Shown: positions 51,451-60,708, counted from the stretch's first letter. The stretch: DNA of 64,000 nt from Thalassotalea insulae (GCF_030161395.1 NZ_BSST01000001.1:2666001-2730000), one strand, 5' to 3'. Notes: a model not told the origin generated them from the sequence alone. Translations and numbers: made by a program.

Positions 51451-51494
51451 AATATATGCTAATTTTTTAATTTTGCAGTAGATTGTTTGGTATT

Positions 51495-51974
51495 ATGGCT
51501 TCCGGAAAAAATCGTGTATTAGATCGTATTGATTTGACTATTTTAGAGGCTTTGCAAAATGATGGCAGGATCTCTAATGCCGATCTGGCCAAGAAGATCA
51601 ATTTAAGTGCCAGTCCTTGTCTGGAAAGGGTACGCCGTTTAGAAAAAGAAGGTTATATCGAACGCTATACCGCGGTTTTAAATGCCAATAAGTTAAATTA
51701 TGGGATGAAAGCGTTTGTTCAGGTAACGCTGGATCGTACTACGGGTGATGTCTTTAATGATTTTAAAAAAGAAGTGGTTAAAATTGAAGAAGTTGCAGAG
51801 TGTCATTTAGTGGCAGGGGGCTTTGATTACTTAATTATGATCCGCTTTGATAAAATTGAAACGTATCGCGAGATATTATCTGAAATTGTCAATCTCCCCG
51901 CGGTTTCTCATTCACATACTTATATAGTGACGGAAAAGGTCAAAGAGGATTCTGGTGTGCCTTTCTGGTTATAG
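51495..51974 (+). CDS. Lrp/AsnC-family regulator, probable proline-responsive activator of putA
   Basis: A 159-aa Lrp-type protein with N-terminal helix-turn-helix (LDRIDLTILEALQNDGRISN, LAKKINLSASPCLERVRRLEKEGYI) and C-terminal RAM ligand-binding fold (about 70-150, CHLVAGGFDYLIMIR). A PutR/BkdR-type regulator is commonly divergent from putA in species whose PutA lacks the DNA-binding domain. The ATG at 51495 is chosen over a TTG at 51483. The function is inferred from gene order. Confidence 0.9.
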   Translation: MASGKNRVLDRIDLTILEALQNDGRISNADLAKKINLSASPCLERVRRLEKEGYIERYTAVLNANKLNYGMKAFVQVTLDRTTGDVFNDFKKEVVKIEEVAECHLVAGGFDYLIMIRFDKIETYREILSEIVNLPAVSHSHTYIVTEKVKEDSGVPFWL

Positions 51975-52127
51975 GAAATACTGCAAAAAAAGTATCACTC
52001 GCGATTAGCTGTGCTATATCCGCGATAGCTTGACTGGCAATTTCTATTGGCTGTCGATATAGTGTGGCGCAACGTACGGTATAATGGCCGTATTAAATTA
52101 ATAAAAATGATGGCAAAAGAGAAAGCG

Positions 52128-53810
52128 ATGAAATTTAAATTATTGACTTCGGCAAGTTTACTGTCACTTGCTGTGCTAGCTGGCTGTGGTAAAGAAGCCA
52201 CTCAGACAGAAACTACTGTGGCTGCTCAGCCTGAGCAAGTTAATGCTGAGCGCATTAAAGCACATGTTGAGTTTTTAGCAGATGACACCTTAAAAGGACG
52301 TGATACTGGAAGTGAAGGTTATCAAATAGCCGCTAACTATGTGAAATCAAATTTTAAGCAGCTAGGTTTAATGCCACAAGGTGAACATGGCGGTTTTGAA
52401 CAGAATGTGACGTTTAGACGTGTTTACTTAGAAGACGGTAGCGCGGAAATGAGCATTGAAAATGCTGCCGGAAATGTTGAGTTAGCGTTTAAAGATGACT
52501 TTTTAATGTCAGGTTCTGCGATTGAAACAGAATCTCATGTTGCAGCTGAAACTGTATTTGTTGGTTATGGTGTGGTTTCAGAAGAGTTTGGGTATGACGA
52601 TTATGCGGATTTAGATGTTAACGGCAAAATTGTCGTTGCTTTAACCGGTCGTCCGGATGATTTACCATCGGAAGAAGGGGCTCATATTGGCTCTGGTCGT
52701 GAAAAAGTTCGTCATGCGGCTGAGCATGGCGCTATTGGTTTTATCACTATTCATACGCCAAAACGTGATAAAGTCAGAACCTTTGAAGCCTCTGCGAAAC
52801 ATGCTGATACACCGCGTTTAAGCTGGTTAAATAAAGAAGGTCAGCCATTTGGCAAATACCCTGAAATGAAAGGCGGTGCTTATATTAATGCCGAGAGTGC
52901 TAAAGCATTGTTTGAAGGGGCAGAACGCGATTTAGCTGATGTTTTTAATGATGACAGTGAAAATAAGGCGATTAAAGGTTTTGAGCTAGCGGCTAAAGTG
53001 ACTATGAAAAGTAAGTCACGTCATGAAGAGATCACTAGCCCGAACGTTATCGCGACATTAGAAGGTAGTGATCCTAAACTGAAAGATGAGTATGTTGTCT
53101 TTAGTGCTCATCTTGATCATATCGGTATCAGCAAGCACAGTGATGATCATGGTGATGCTGATGAAGATGAAGATGTCATTAATAATGGTGCGCTGGATAA
53201 CGCATCAGGAGTCTCTATTTTATTAGAAACTGCGCGTTTATTAGCTGCTCAACCGGTTGCGCCGAAGCGTTCAATTCTATTTGTTGTCGTGACAGGAGAA
53301 GAGAAAGGCTTGTTAGGTTCAAGTTATTTCGCTAATAATCCAACCGTACCAGTAATGCAAATGGTGGCTAATGTGAACTTAGATATGCCGTTGATTTTAT
53401 ATCCGTTTGCAGATGTTATTGCCTTTGGTTCTACTCATTCTAGCTTAGGCGGTATAGTGGAAGCAGCTGGTAAGAAAATAGGCATCAGTTTAAGCCCGGA
53501 TCCTATGCCAGAGCAGGCATTATTTACGCGCAGTGATCACTACAACTTTGTTAAAGCGGGTATACCATCGGTATTCTTAATGACAGGGTTTAAATCAAAA
53601 GATCCTGAAATAGATGGTGGCAAAATGTTTGGTGATTTCTTGAAAAACCATTATCACCAGCACAGTGATCAAATGGATTTACCTATTCGCTGGGATGCGG
53701 CAGCAAGTTTTGCCGAAGTGAATATGATGATAGGGATGGAAATTGCCAATGGTGAGCAACGCCCTACTTGGAATCAAGGTGATTTCTTTGGCAAGACGTT
53801 TGCCCAATAA
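52128..53810 (+). CDS. M28-family zinc aminopeptidase, lipoprotein, with PA domain
   Basis: A 560-aa lipoprotein (lipobox AVLAGC, Cys20). The PA-domain insert spans about 115-260 and the M28 catalytic domain about 290-545. Metal-binding residues are visible in FSAHLDHIGI (His, Asp), GALDNASGVSILLE (Asp), VVTGEEKGLLGSSYF (Glu-Glu) and FTRSDHYNFVKAGIPSVFL (His). An acidic insertion with Asp/Glu runs (DDHGDADEDED) lies beside the zinc site. It would trim amino acids from peptides at the cell surface. The upstream frame opens at 52047, but the lipoprotein start at 52128 is chosen. Confidence 0.9.
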   Translation: MKFKLLTSASLLSLAVLAGCGKEATQTETTVAAQPEQVNAERIKAHVEFLADDTLKGRDTGSEGYQIAANYVKSNFKQLGLMPQGEHGGFEQNVTFRRVYLEDGSAEMSIENAAGNVELAFKDDFLMSGSAIETESHVAAETVFVGYGVVSEEFGYDDYADLDVNGKIVVALTGRPDDLPSEEGAHIGSGREKVRHAAEHGAIGFITIHTPKRDKVRTFEASAKHADTPRLSWLNKEGQPFGKYPEMKGGAYINAESAKALFEGAERDLADVFNDDSENKAIKGFELAAKVTMKSKSRHEEITSPNVIATLEGSDPKLKDEYVVFSAHLDHIGISKHSDDHGDADEDEDVINNGALDNASGVSILLETARLLAAQPVAPKRSILFVVVTGEEKGLLGSSYFANNPTVPVMQMVANVNLDMPLILYPFADVIAFGSTHSSLGGIVEAAGKKIGISLSPDPMPEQALFTRSDHYNFVKAGIPSVFLMTGFKSKDPEIDGGKMFGDFLKNHYHQHSDQMDLPIRWDAAASFAEVNMMIGMEIANGEQRPTWNQGDFFGKTFAQ

Positions 53811-53835
53811 TTAAAGCGTTAAGTTAATGATAATC

Positions 53836-53866
53836 AAAGCGTGATATGAAAATATCACGCTTTTTT
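53836..53866 (+). terminator. Terminator after the M28 peptidase gene
   Basis: An 11-bp perfect stem AAAGCGTGATA / TATCACGCTTT with a 6-nt loop, ending in a T run. Confidence 0.88.
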
Positions 53867-53928
53867 GTTTCCAATAACTAATCAACGCGTTACACTCAAA
53901 TCATGATTTAATGATTGGACCCCATTAA

Positions 53929-54774
53929 ATGAATGCCCATGAATATGCTATTCAGGCAAATGGTTCATTTGCTTTGCCAGATGCTTGTTTTAAAGTAAAG
54001 TCGTTGATTGAGGATGAAACGTCAACAATAGAAGATTTTGCTGATGTTATCAGTATCGACCCTTCAATGACCTCGCGTTTACTGCAAATTGCGAATAGCG
54101 CGCTTTATAGTTTTCCTGGTGAAATAAGTACTATTTCCCGAGCGATCACCATTATTGGCACCCAGGCGATTTACAATATGATGCTGGTGGATGTCGCGGC
54201 CTCTGCGTTTAAACACTTTGCTAATCAGGCGATTGATTTAAAGCGTTTCTGGAGAATGAGTGTTTTTTGTGGCTTGGCAACGAAAAACCTTGCAGTTAAA
54301 TCGGGTATTCGTGATATCGAACGCTTGTTTGTTGCTGGTCTGCTACAAAACTTTGGTGAACTCATTGTCGCTAAAGTTACCCCAGAAATTGCTCAAGCCT
54401 GTGAAAAATATTCGGCTGACAACCTTCCTTGGACAGTGCAGCAACAACAGCTAGGTTACACTTATACTGATATTTCTGCTGAATTGTTGAAGATATGGCA
54501 AATCCCGGAAAAAATTATTTTACCTATTCGTCATTATAATGAAGCTCATACCATTCAAATTAATCAGGACGTTAAAATTTTATATTTGGCGACGCGGCTG
54601 GCGTTAGTTGATTCACATCCTGAAGAGTTTTCCTACGATGATACCGTCGACGAAAGCTTATGTCGTAGCTTAGGGATTTCAAGTGATGACTTAAATGCGG
54701 CAGCTGAATTTGCCACCGAAGAGGCAGAAAATATTTTACGTATCATGGGCAGTAAGTTTTATAGCCGCCAATAG
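53929..54774 (+). CDS. HDOD domain protein (1)
   Basis: A 281-aa HDOD protein (about 12-215): IEDETSTIEDFADVISIDPS, LLQIANSALYSFPGEISTIS, LFVAGLLQNFGELIV. The His-Asp pair of true HD phosphohydrolases is not evident (QNFGE at the usual HN/HD position), as usual for HDOD. HDOD proteins act as signalling scaffolds, often with c-di-GMP or stress circuits. No partner domain is fused. It is a close paralogue of the protein at 62096. No ribosome site stands out before the ATG; GGACCCC is the nearest G-rich stretch. Confidence 0.9.
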   Translation: MNAHEYAIQANGSFALPDACFKVKSLIEDETSTIEDFADVISIDPSMTSRLLQIANSALYSFPGEISTISRAITIIGTQAIYNMMLVDVAASAFKHFANQAIDLKRFWRMSVFCGLATKNLAVKSGIRDIERLFVAGLLQNFGELIVAKVTPEIAQACEKYSADNLPWTVQQQQLGYTYTDISAELLKIWQIPEKIILPIRHYNEAHTIQINQDVKILYLATRLALVDSHPEEFSYDDTVDESLCRSLGISSDDLNAAAEFATEEAENILRIMGSKFYSRQ

Positions 54775-54803
54775 GTAATTTATTGTTTTATTGATTATTT
54801 TTT

Positions 54804-54830
54804 AATGCACTTATCTTAAGTGCATTTTTT
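54804..54830 (+). terminator. Terminator after HDOD protein 1
   Basis: A 10-bp stem AATGCACTTA / TAAGTGCATT with a 3-nt loop and T run. Confidence 0.85.
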
Positions 54831-54840
54831 TATATACATT

Positions 54841-54854
54841 CGTTTACGTAAACG
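54841..54854. promoter_or_regulatory. Perfect 14-bp palindrome CGTTTACGTAAACG upstream of the NSS transporter
   Basis: It lies 93 bp upstream of the transporter ATG. A perfect palindrome of this length in a promoter region suggests an operator, but I cannot name the regulator. It differs from the ATACGTAT sites of the alpha-glucan locus. Confidence 0.45.
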
Positions 54855-54946
54855 GCAACACAAATGCAAGACATTAGTCTTAATCCTTGGTAGCATCGTG
54901 CATCAAAAAAATTTATGCCCGAAAAATATTATAACGAAGGACATTT

Positions 54947-56371
54947 ATGACTGCTTCTAGAGAACATTTTAGCTCACGCATCGGCTTTATTTTAGCTGCC
55001 GCTGGTTCAGCCGTCGGTATTGGTAATTTAGTGGGGTTTCCCGTTAACGCTGCTAAAAATGGTGGTGGTGCCTTTTTACTTATTTATGCTTTGTTTGTCT
55101 TTTTTATCTGCTTACCGGTAATGATCGCTGAAATGGCAGTAGGAAGAAAGACCCAGAAAGAACCAGTTGGTGCTTATAAGTCATTGAGTAATGGTAGCAA
55201 ACTATGGGGTGCTGCAGGCTTTCTCGGGGTGTTAACGCCGTTTATGATTGCGGTATTTTATATGGTATTAACGGTATGGCTATTTGGCTATATTGTTCTA
55301 ACCTTGGCGGGGAAACTGGACTTTCTTGCTAGCAATGAAGGCTTTGGTATCTTTATTAATAGTCCGTATTTGTTTGTTGCTATGGCAGCGGTGGCTGGGA
55401 TTATTAATTATATTTTGGTTGCCGGTGTTAAAGATGGTATCGAAAAAGCCGCTAAAGTATTAATGCCAACATTGTTTGTTATGTTAATTGCCATGGTGAT
55501 TTTTGTCTTAACACTGGACAATGCGTTTGCTGGGGTCGAGTTTTTTATTATCCCTGATGCCTCGAAATTAACGCCGTCAGTGATTAATGGTGCTTTATCG
55601 CAGGCATTTTTCTCTCTATCTTTAGGTATGGGGATCTTGATCACTTATGGTTCATATATCAATAATCAAACCGATATTGCCAACTCAGCAAAATTAGTTG
55701 CTATTACTGATACGGCGGTGGCTTTTACTGCCGGATTAATGATTTTGCCGGCGGTATTCTCGTTTAATCCTGATGTTAATCCACAGGAATTAAGTGATAG
55801 CTCAGTATCGTTAATATTTACTTTCTTGCCTAAAATCTTTTTAGCATTGCAAGCCTCTATTGGTTATATCGGTGCGAGTGCTGTGGCGGCATTCTTTTTT
55901 CTTCTGGTATTTTTTGCTGCTATTACCTCATTAGTGTCGATCTTAGAAGTACCGGTATCCTATTTGGTAACAGAGAAATGTCATAGCCGTAAGAAAGCGT
56001 TATTTACCTTGTTAATGACCGCAGGGATTTTAACTTTATTTGCGACAGTTTCCTTTGGTATGGTGACCTTTTTTACTGAGTTTACCAGTTATGCTGGTGG
56101 CACTCGTTCATTCTTTGATGTGGTATATGATGTTTTCTACGATACTATTTTACCGTTAAATGGTTTCTTACTTTGTGTTTTCGTTAGCTATCGTTGGAAA
56201 AAGAAAAATTTAACTGCAGAACTATCGATTGGCAATAAAAACTATGCTGGCAGCTGGGTTGAAAAATACGTTAATTTTTCACTTGGCACTTTTGTTCCGT
56301 TAATCGTGTTATTTATTTTTATTAATACCGTAGCGGTTAAGTTCTTTGGTGTGAATTTATCCGGACTCTAA
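54947..56371 (+). CDS. Sodium-dependent transporter, NSS/SNF family
   Basis: A 474-aa neurotransmitter:sodium-symporter-type protein with 11-12 transmembrane helices. The signature in helix 1 is FILAAAGSAVGIGNLVGFP, with the unwound sodium/substrate site, and helix 6 has SQAFFSLSLGMGILITYGSY. Bacterial NSS members import amino acids with sodium. Substrate not determinable, though an amino acid fits. AAGGA at 6 bases before the ATG. A palindromic site is upstream and a terminator follows. Confidence 0.92.
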   Translation: MTASREHFSSRIGFILAAAGSAVGIGNLVGFPVNAAKNGGGAFLLIYALFVFFICLPVMIAEMAVGRKTQKEPVGAYKSLSNGSKLWGAAGFLGVLTPFMIAVFYMVLTVWLFGYIVLTLAGKLDFLASNEGFGIFINSPYLFVAMAAVAGIINYILVAGVKDGIEKAAKVLMPTLFVMLIAMVIFVLTLDNAFAGVEFFIIPDASKLTPSVINGALSQAFFSLSLGMGILITYGSYINNQTDIANSAKLVAITDTAVAFTAGLMILPAVFSFNPDVNPQELSDSSVSLIFTFLPKIFLALQASIGYIGASAVAAFFFLLVFFAAITSLVSILEVPVSYLVTEKCHSRKKALFTLLMTAGILTLFATVSFGMVTFFTEFTSYAGGTRSFFDVVYDVFYDTILPLNGFLLCVFVSYRWKKKNLTAELSIGNKNYAGSWVEKYVNFSLGTFVPLIVLFIFINTVAVKFFGVNLSGL

Positions 56372-56395
56372 TACCGTCGAGCTTATTGTTATTTT

Positions 56396-56426
56396 AAGCC
56401 GCATAATTTGCTATTATGCGGCTTTT
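56396..56426 (+). terminator. Terminator after the NSS transporter, abutting the methyltransferase start
   Basis: A 12-bp perfect stem AAGCCGCATAAT / ATTATGCGGCTT with a 5-nt loop, followed by TTATTT. It ends 12 bp before the chosen ATG of the next gene, so that gene would have almost no leader unless transcription reads through. Confidence 0.85.
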
Positions 56427-56437
56427 ATTTATCTAAA

Positions 56438-57367
56438 ATGTTATCAATGCTCTCCCATATTCAACAAAATTTTGAACAAGGCCTAGTGTCGTCGGACTTA
56501 AGCCTGTGTCAACGGATATTTCATGGTCGTGGCCATGCCTATAGTAATTTAGCTCATGTCAATGTTGACTGGTTTTCTCCAGTGTTATTGATCACCTTGT
56601 ACCAGCCAGTTGAACAAGCATGGTTAGCTCAGCAAGTTACTGAACTGAAAACTTTATTTACTGAATGCCAGTCAATACAGGTGCAGCACAGATATCAGTC
56701 TTATGCGCCGATAGAAGTTGTCTGGGGAGAAACTATCACCGAGTTGGTTGCGGTTGAACAGCAGTTAAAATTTCAGTTGCAGTTAGGTAAGTCACAAAAT
56801 ACCGGATTGTTTTTAGATATGGCCAATGGCCGGAACTGGCTTTATCAAAAAGCTAAAGATAAGAATGTTTTAAATTTATTCGCGTATACCTGTGCTTTTT
56901 CTGTGGCTGCCATTGCTGGTGGGGCGAAGCAAGTGGTTAATATCGATATGGCGAAAGCGTCTTTAGCGAAAGGGCGAGACAACCACAAACTCAACCAACA
57001 GGATTTATCCCGGGTAAAGTTTGAAGGCGTGGATATTTTCAAATCCTTTGGGCGAATAAAAAAATATGGTCCGTATGATATTTTAGTGTGTGACCCACCA
57101 TCATTTCAAAAGGGTAGCGTTAATATTGAAAGAGATTATCAAAAGATTTTACGGCGCATTCCTCAGTTCATGAAACCGGGGGCTGAATTAATGTTGTGTT
57201 TAAATTCACCGGATTTAGATGAATCTTTCCTACAAGCACAAGTAGCAAACTCATGCCCTGACTGTCATTATCAGGGAAAAATAGCTAACCCAAGGGTATT
57301 TAAAGAAGCTGAACAGGGTAAAGGCCTTAAAGTATTACTTTTTAGCTATCTGCCAGCAGAGACCTAA
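56438..57367 (+). CDS. Class I SAM-dependent methyltransferase (RlmI/COG1092-like)
   Basis: A 309-aa Rossmann-fold methyltransferase. QNTGLFLDMANGRNW marks the family, VLNLFAYTCAFSVAAIAGGA is the SAM-binding motif I, VVNIDMAKASLAKG motif II, and CDPPSFQKGSV the motif IV region with DPPSF as in rRNA-type methyltransferases. It is smaller than RlmI and lacks a PUA domain. Probable target is RNA, not proven. The frame extends upstream to 56408, but this overlaps the terminator, so the ATG at 56438 is taken. No ribosome site is seen. Confidence 0.82.
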   Translation: MLSMLSHIQQNFEQGLVSSDLSLCQRIFHGRGHAYSNLAHVNVDWFSPVLLITLYQPVEQAWLAQQVTELKTLFTECQSIQVQHRYQSYAPIEVVWGETITELVAVEQQLKFQLQLGKSQNTGLFLDMANGRNWLYQKAKDKNVLNLFAYTCAFSVAAIAGGAKQVVNIDMAKASLAKGRDNHKLNQQDLSRVKFEGVDIFKSFGRIKKYGPYDILVCDPPSFQKGSVNIERDYQKILRRIPQFMKPGAELMLCLNSPDLDESFLQAQVANSCPDCHYQGKIANPRVFKEAEQGKGLKVLLFSYLPAET

Positions 57368-57382
57368 ATACTCCAATAGTGC

Positions 57383-58006
57383 TTAGTTAACTACTACTCT
57401 GGCGGCCAACAAGATCAAAAAGCTACCGGTGATTTTATCAATAATATGACTGTTACGTTTGAGCTTATCTAATATCGGGCCTCTGGAGAACATAAATGCC
57501 ACTAAGATATACCATAAGGTATCGATAGTGCCTACGGTCGCGATCATAATGACTTTTTTTTCTGTGCTGGCGCTGGCATCGACAAATTGACTAAATAGTG
57601 CGAGAAAGAAGATTGCCAGTTTAGGATTAAGAAAAGAAATTAAAAAACCATCGCGCCAGCCGTTAATATCCTGAGCTTTGTTGGCATGGTGCTGATGTTC
57701 ATTCGTTAATTCAACATTCTGTTTTTTACTCATCAGTGCTTTAATGCCTAAATAAAGCAAAAAAGCCGCACCGGCATATTTAATCACACTAAATAGAAGC
57801 GGCGATTGTACTATGATCACTCCTATACCAAGTGCAGTTAATGTGGCATATAAGGCAACGCCTGCGCCGTGACTGATGGCAGTGGCATAGCCTTGGTGAG
57901 CACCACCAAAAAGTGTGTTTTTAACGACAACGGCTAAGCTAGGACCAGGCGATAATGCTCCCATGACACAGATAAAAGCTAACGATAACCACAAATGAAA
58001 TTCCAT
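57383..58006 (-). CDS. LysE/RhtB-family exporter
   Basis: A 207-aa inner-membrane protein with six predicted helices. Family signature GALSPGPSLAVVVKN near the N-terminus, then GVALYATLTALGIGV and LNPKLAIFFLALFSQF. RhtB-type proteins export amino acids such as homoserine, threonine or leucine. The frame opens at 58084, but that overlaps the ligase gene; the ATG at 58006 lies 13 bp after the ligase stop and starts the first helix. Substrate unknown. Confidence 0.9.
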   Translation of the reverse strand: MEFHLWLSLAFICVMGALSPGPSLAVVVKNTLFGGAHQGYATAISHGAGVALYATLTALGIGVIIVQSPLLFSVIKYAGAAFLLYLGIKALMSKKQNVELTNEHQHHANKAQDINGWRDGFLISFLNPKLAIFFLALFSQFVDASASTEKKVIMIATVGTIDTLWYILVAFMFSRGPILDKLKRNSHIIDKITGSFLILLAARVVVN

Positions 58007-58019
58007 GACTTTTCTCTTG

Positions 58020-58856
58020 CTATAGTTGGTGACGAATTCGGATAAAGCTCGCAAATCTTGGCACACCTCGCGCCGTTTTACCAATATATTTGTAGGTGAT
58101 TATGGCGCCAATCGGTGGTGGCGTTTTGCGTTGTTGGTCAGTAAAGCCAGTGCCAACTTTAAACTGAAGTCCCTGTGGTGTTTCTACTAACAGTGAGCCC
58201 AACATATTTTTATACTTGCCCTTGCCAGGCAGGTGAGCGACAACAATAGCTTCGCTGTCCTGATAAGGCTTTAGCTTCATTAATGCCTTGTTTCGTCCTG
58301 GTTGATAGATAGCGTTTTGATGGTGAAGCATTAAGCCTTCACCACCGATGGCGATTATATTATCAAGCTTTTGATACAAAGCTTGTTTGTTGGGGATACG
58401 CACTTGCGGGATCATTTGTAAATATGGTGAACTATTGTTGGTTATTAACCTGTTCATTGCCTGTACCCTATTGCTAAAGGTGTCTGGGTGTTGTGGTAAG
58501 TCAAATAGCATAAACTTAATATCTTGCCAGCAAGGACCAAGCTGGTGACGTTTAATACAGGACATAAGCTGTTCGAATTCGCCCCGATGACTCCATAGTT
58601 CACCGTCGAGGGCGAAAGTTGGCCAGCCCGATGTAAAGTTTGCGGGAGTGTTTATGATATTGCCCTGTCGACTTAATAACTGTTTACCGTCCCAAAAGGC
58701 GCGCATACCATCTAGCTTTTCACTGACCCAATATTCTGCAACGTTAATCTCATCACTAACAGGAATACCATGTTGCAATGGTAGTTGCTCTGCGTTCGCG
58801 CTGAACAGTGTTAGTGATATAACAATTAAAATCCAATAGTCTATTTTTAACATCAT
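58020..58856 (-). CDS. ATP-dependent DNA ligase, exported (Lig E type)
   Basis: A 278-aa minimal ATP-dependent DNA ligase with signal peptide (ISLTLFSANA/EQ). Nucleotidyltransferase motif I is SEKLDGMRAFWDG with adenylated Lys47, motif III LDGELW, motif IV GEGLMLHH, and motif V LMKLKPYQDSEAIV; a compact OB domain (about 195-278) follows without extra DNA-binding domains. Lig E enzymes are periplasmic and linked to uptake of extracellular DNA or biofilm DNA in Proteobacteria such as Vibrio, Neisseria and Psychromonas. Upstream of and probably co-transcribed with the LysE gene. Confidence 0.92.
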   Translation of the reverse strand: MMLKIDYWILIVISLTLFSANAEQLPLQHGIPVSDEINVAEYWVSEKLDGMRAFWDGKQLLSRQGNIINTPANFTSGWPTFALDGELWSHRGEFEQLMSCIKRHQLGPCWQDIKFMLFDLPQHPDTFSNRVQAMNRLITNNSSPYLQMIPQVRIPNKQALYQKLDNIIAIGGEGLMLHHQNAIYQPGRNKALMKLKPYQDSEAIVVAHLPGKGKYKNMLGSLLVETPQGLQFKVGTGFTDQQRKTPPPIGAIITYKYIGKTARGVPRFASFIRIRHQL

Positions 58857-58952
58857 GAATGTCCCTATTCATTGATAAATTGCCTTTAGTATAGGGCCGA
58901 TTTTGTCATCTGTACTACACTTTCCTTATTCAAGGATGGATAGGAGGGTACT

Positions 58953-59462
58953 ATGAAATACCTGTGTTTAGGCGTGTTATTGTGCATGGTTTGGGTAAAA
59001 CCTGTGAGTGCCGGTAAAAAACAATGTCAGCCTTATTTAGATAAATTAAGAAACATCCAAGCACAACAACGAGTTGGCCATAGTAATAAAAAAGCGCACT
59101 CGTTAGCGAAACGTGAGCAAAAAGCGCGAGATAAGTGGTGGCAGTGTCAACAAGGAAAGCTGCCGAAAAAAGCTAGTATCAAGAAGAAAAAGAAAACGCG
59201 TTCTAAGGGCTCATCACTGGCTAATAAAAAAATGCAAACCCCGATATTTGATCAAGCTTATGCTCAGTCGGCGAGCCTCACTAACCATGTTGTGATCCGA
59301 GGTGAGTTCAGTGGTCAAAAACAGCAAGATTGGTTGGATTATTTTCAACCACTTGAACAGTGCCTTAAACCTAGCTCAACTCAGATTTTTGCCTTTTGCC
59401 TGGAAGATAGACGAAAGCAGCGACAGCAATTTGTCCAAAATTATCAAAAGCGAGAAGATTGA
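58953..59462 (+). CDS. Small basic exported protein, unknown
   Basis: A 169-aa protein with signal peptide (cleavage near VSAG/K). The mature part is very basic in the middle (about 48-95; SIKKKKKTRSKGSS) and has paired cysteines (CQPYLDKL; WWQCQQGKLP; EQCLKP; FCLEDRRKQ). I do not recognise the family. AGGAGGGTAC gives a strong ribosome site. Divergent from the DNA ligase gene; the basic character could fit DNA or membrane binding, but that is speculation. Confidence 0.7.
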   Translation: MKYLCLGVLLCMVWVKPVSAGKKQCQPYLDKLRNIQAQQRVGHSNKKAHSLAKREQKARDKWWQCQQGKLPKKASIKKKKKTRSKGSSLANKKMQTPIFDQAYAQSASLTNHVVIRGEFSGQKQQDWLDYFQPLEQCLKPSSTQIFAFCLEDRRKQRQQFVQNYQKRED

Positions 59463-59592
59463 CCAATAACTGGTAACTTAGACTAATTCACTTACGTATT
59501 ATTTTTTTAAGGTACTGATAGTTAAATGGTTAATTTTTGGAGCGAAAATTGCTGTTTTAATCATCAGATGAAATTCACTGATATAAATCACT

Positions 59593-59823
59593 ATGATTAA
59601 ACGTACTTTAATTAGCTTTGTAGGTTTTTCTTTAATCGCTCTGGGATTGATTTTTATTCTATTACCTGGACCGGCAGTTATATTTATTCCGCTTGGATTA
59701 GCGATACTGAGCACTGAGTATCATTGGGCAAAAACGTGGCTGAGAAAATCTCAGCGCATTATGCGAACTAATGCGCAAAAACTAGATCTTTGGTGGTTAA
59801 GGTTTAAAAGTCGTAACAGGTAA
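59593..59823 (+). CDS. Small membrane protein, PGPGW-like
   Basis: A 76-aa protein with two helices (about 5-24 and 26-42) joined by LPGPAVIFIPLGLAILS, close to the PGPGW motif of small transmembrane proteins, and a basic C-terminus (RKSQRIMRTNAQKLDLWWLRFKSRNR). The family function is unknown. No clear ribosome site; the 130-bp gap upstream has no other feature. Confidence 0.75.
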   Translation: MIKRTLISFVGFSLIALGLIFILLPGPAVIFIPLGLAILSTEYHWAKTWLRKSQRIMRTNAQKLDLWWLRFKSRNR

Positions 59824-59872
59824 TAACAGAAGGTGTTAGGAGCCATGAGTGAATGGCTCCGGTTTATAAGTG

Positions 59873-60580
59873 TTAGCGATGATATTGTGTTTTTTTATCA
59901 TTGTATACGTCGACGATACCATCGATAGTTGCTTGTTCGTACGGTCGCAGGCCGCTCAGTAGCATATGTTTTTTACCGTAACCTATTTTCTTCCCCTCTG
60001 AGATAAGGTTAAAAATAAGGTCGGCAACGCCGCGTTTGCCATCGATTGACAGGGTGGATTGTGCAAGTTCAAGTTGCACAGTGGTAAAATCTATCTTGTC
60101 TAGGTGTATGGTCATGCTTTCATACATTACCATAGGGCGGGCAGGATTGATCATGACATTATTTTCTGCCATCAATGCGACTAATATATGCGGAAAGGTT
60201 TGCCCTGAAAATTCGACATACGCTTTAGTTAAACTTGTGATAGTTTCACTTTTCTTGGTTTGTTGACCTGATGCGGCAATCACTAAGTATTCTTTATTAT
60301 TGCTATCAACTACCGCTGATTGCCCGTTAATTTCCATAGGGAATATCAGTTCTATGCCTTCACTGACCATACCTGAAAAGGTAAACTTCATTTCTTGCGA
60401 CAGTCCTGACTTTTCTAGCACTAAAGAAAACAGTAAATCTCCTGGGATGCAAAACCTTTTCGCATCTGTGTCATGTAGCGGATTAAAGTCATCCGCTACT
60501 TTTTTGGCAAAATCACTACCTTGTTGGCGGGTAAAACTAATCTTGTTGCCAGAGACGTTACAATAGCTTTCTAAAAACAT
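59873..60580 (-). CDS. DUF3581 family protein (hot-dog-like)
   Basis: A 235-aa protein typical of Gammaproteobacteria: ISFTRQQGSDFAKKVADDFNPLHDTDAKRFCIPGDLLFS at the N-terminus resembles MaoC-like hydratase folds, with the DFNPLHD block in the place of the hydratase motif. It is annotated as DUF3581 with unknown function. Single-gene transcript; no ribosome site obvious other than AGGTTCC near the ATG. Confidence 0.85.
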   Translation of the reverse strand: MFLESYCNVSGNKISFTRQQGSDFAKKVADDFNPLHDTDAKRFCIPGDLLFSLVLEKSGLSQEMKFTFSGMVSEGIELIFPMEINGQSAVVDSNNKEYLVIAASGQQTKKSETITSLTKAYVEFSGQTFPHILVALMAENNVMINPARPMVMYESMTIHLDKIDFTTVQLELAQSTLSIDGKRGVADLIFNLISEGKKIGYGKKHMLLSGLRPYEQATIDGIVDVYNDKKTQYHR

Positions 60581-60708
60581 GGAACCTACTTCACTAATAA
60601 AATAAAAAACAGGGCATTTTATCAGTAGTTGGTCTGAAAATCGAAATAATATAAGTTATTACTTACTAAGCAGACCAGTAAATTTAAGGTCTTGAGTGCA
60701 CACTTGTT

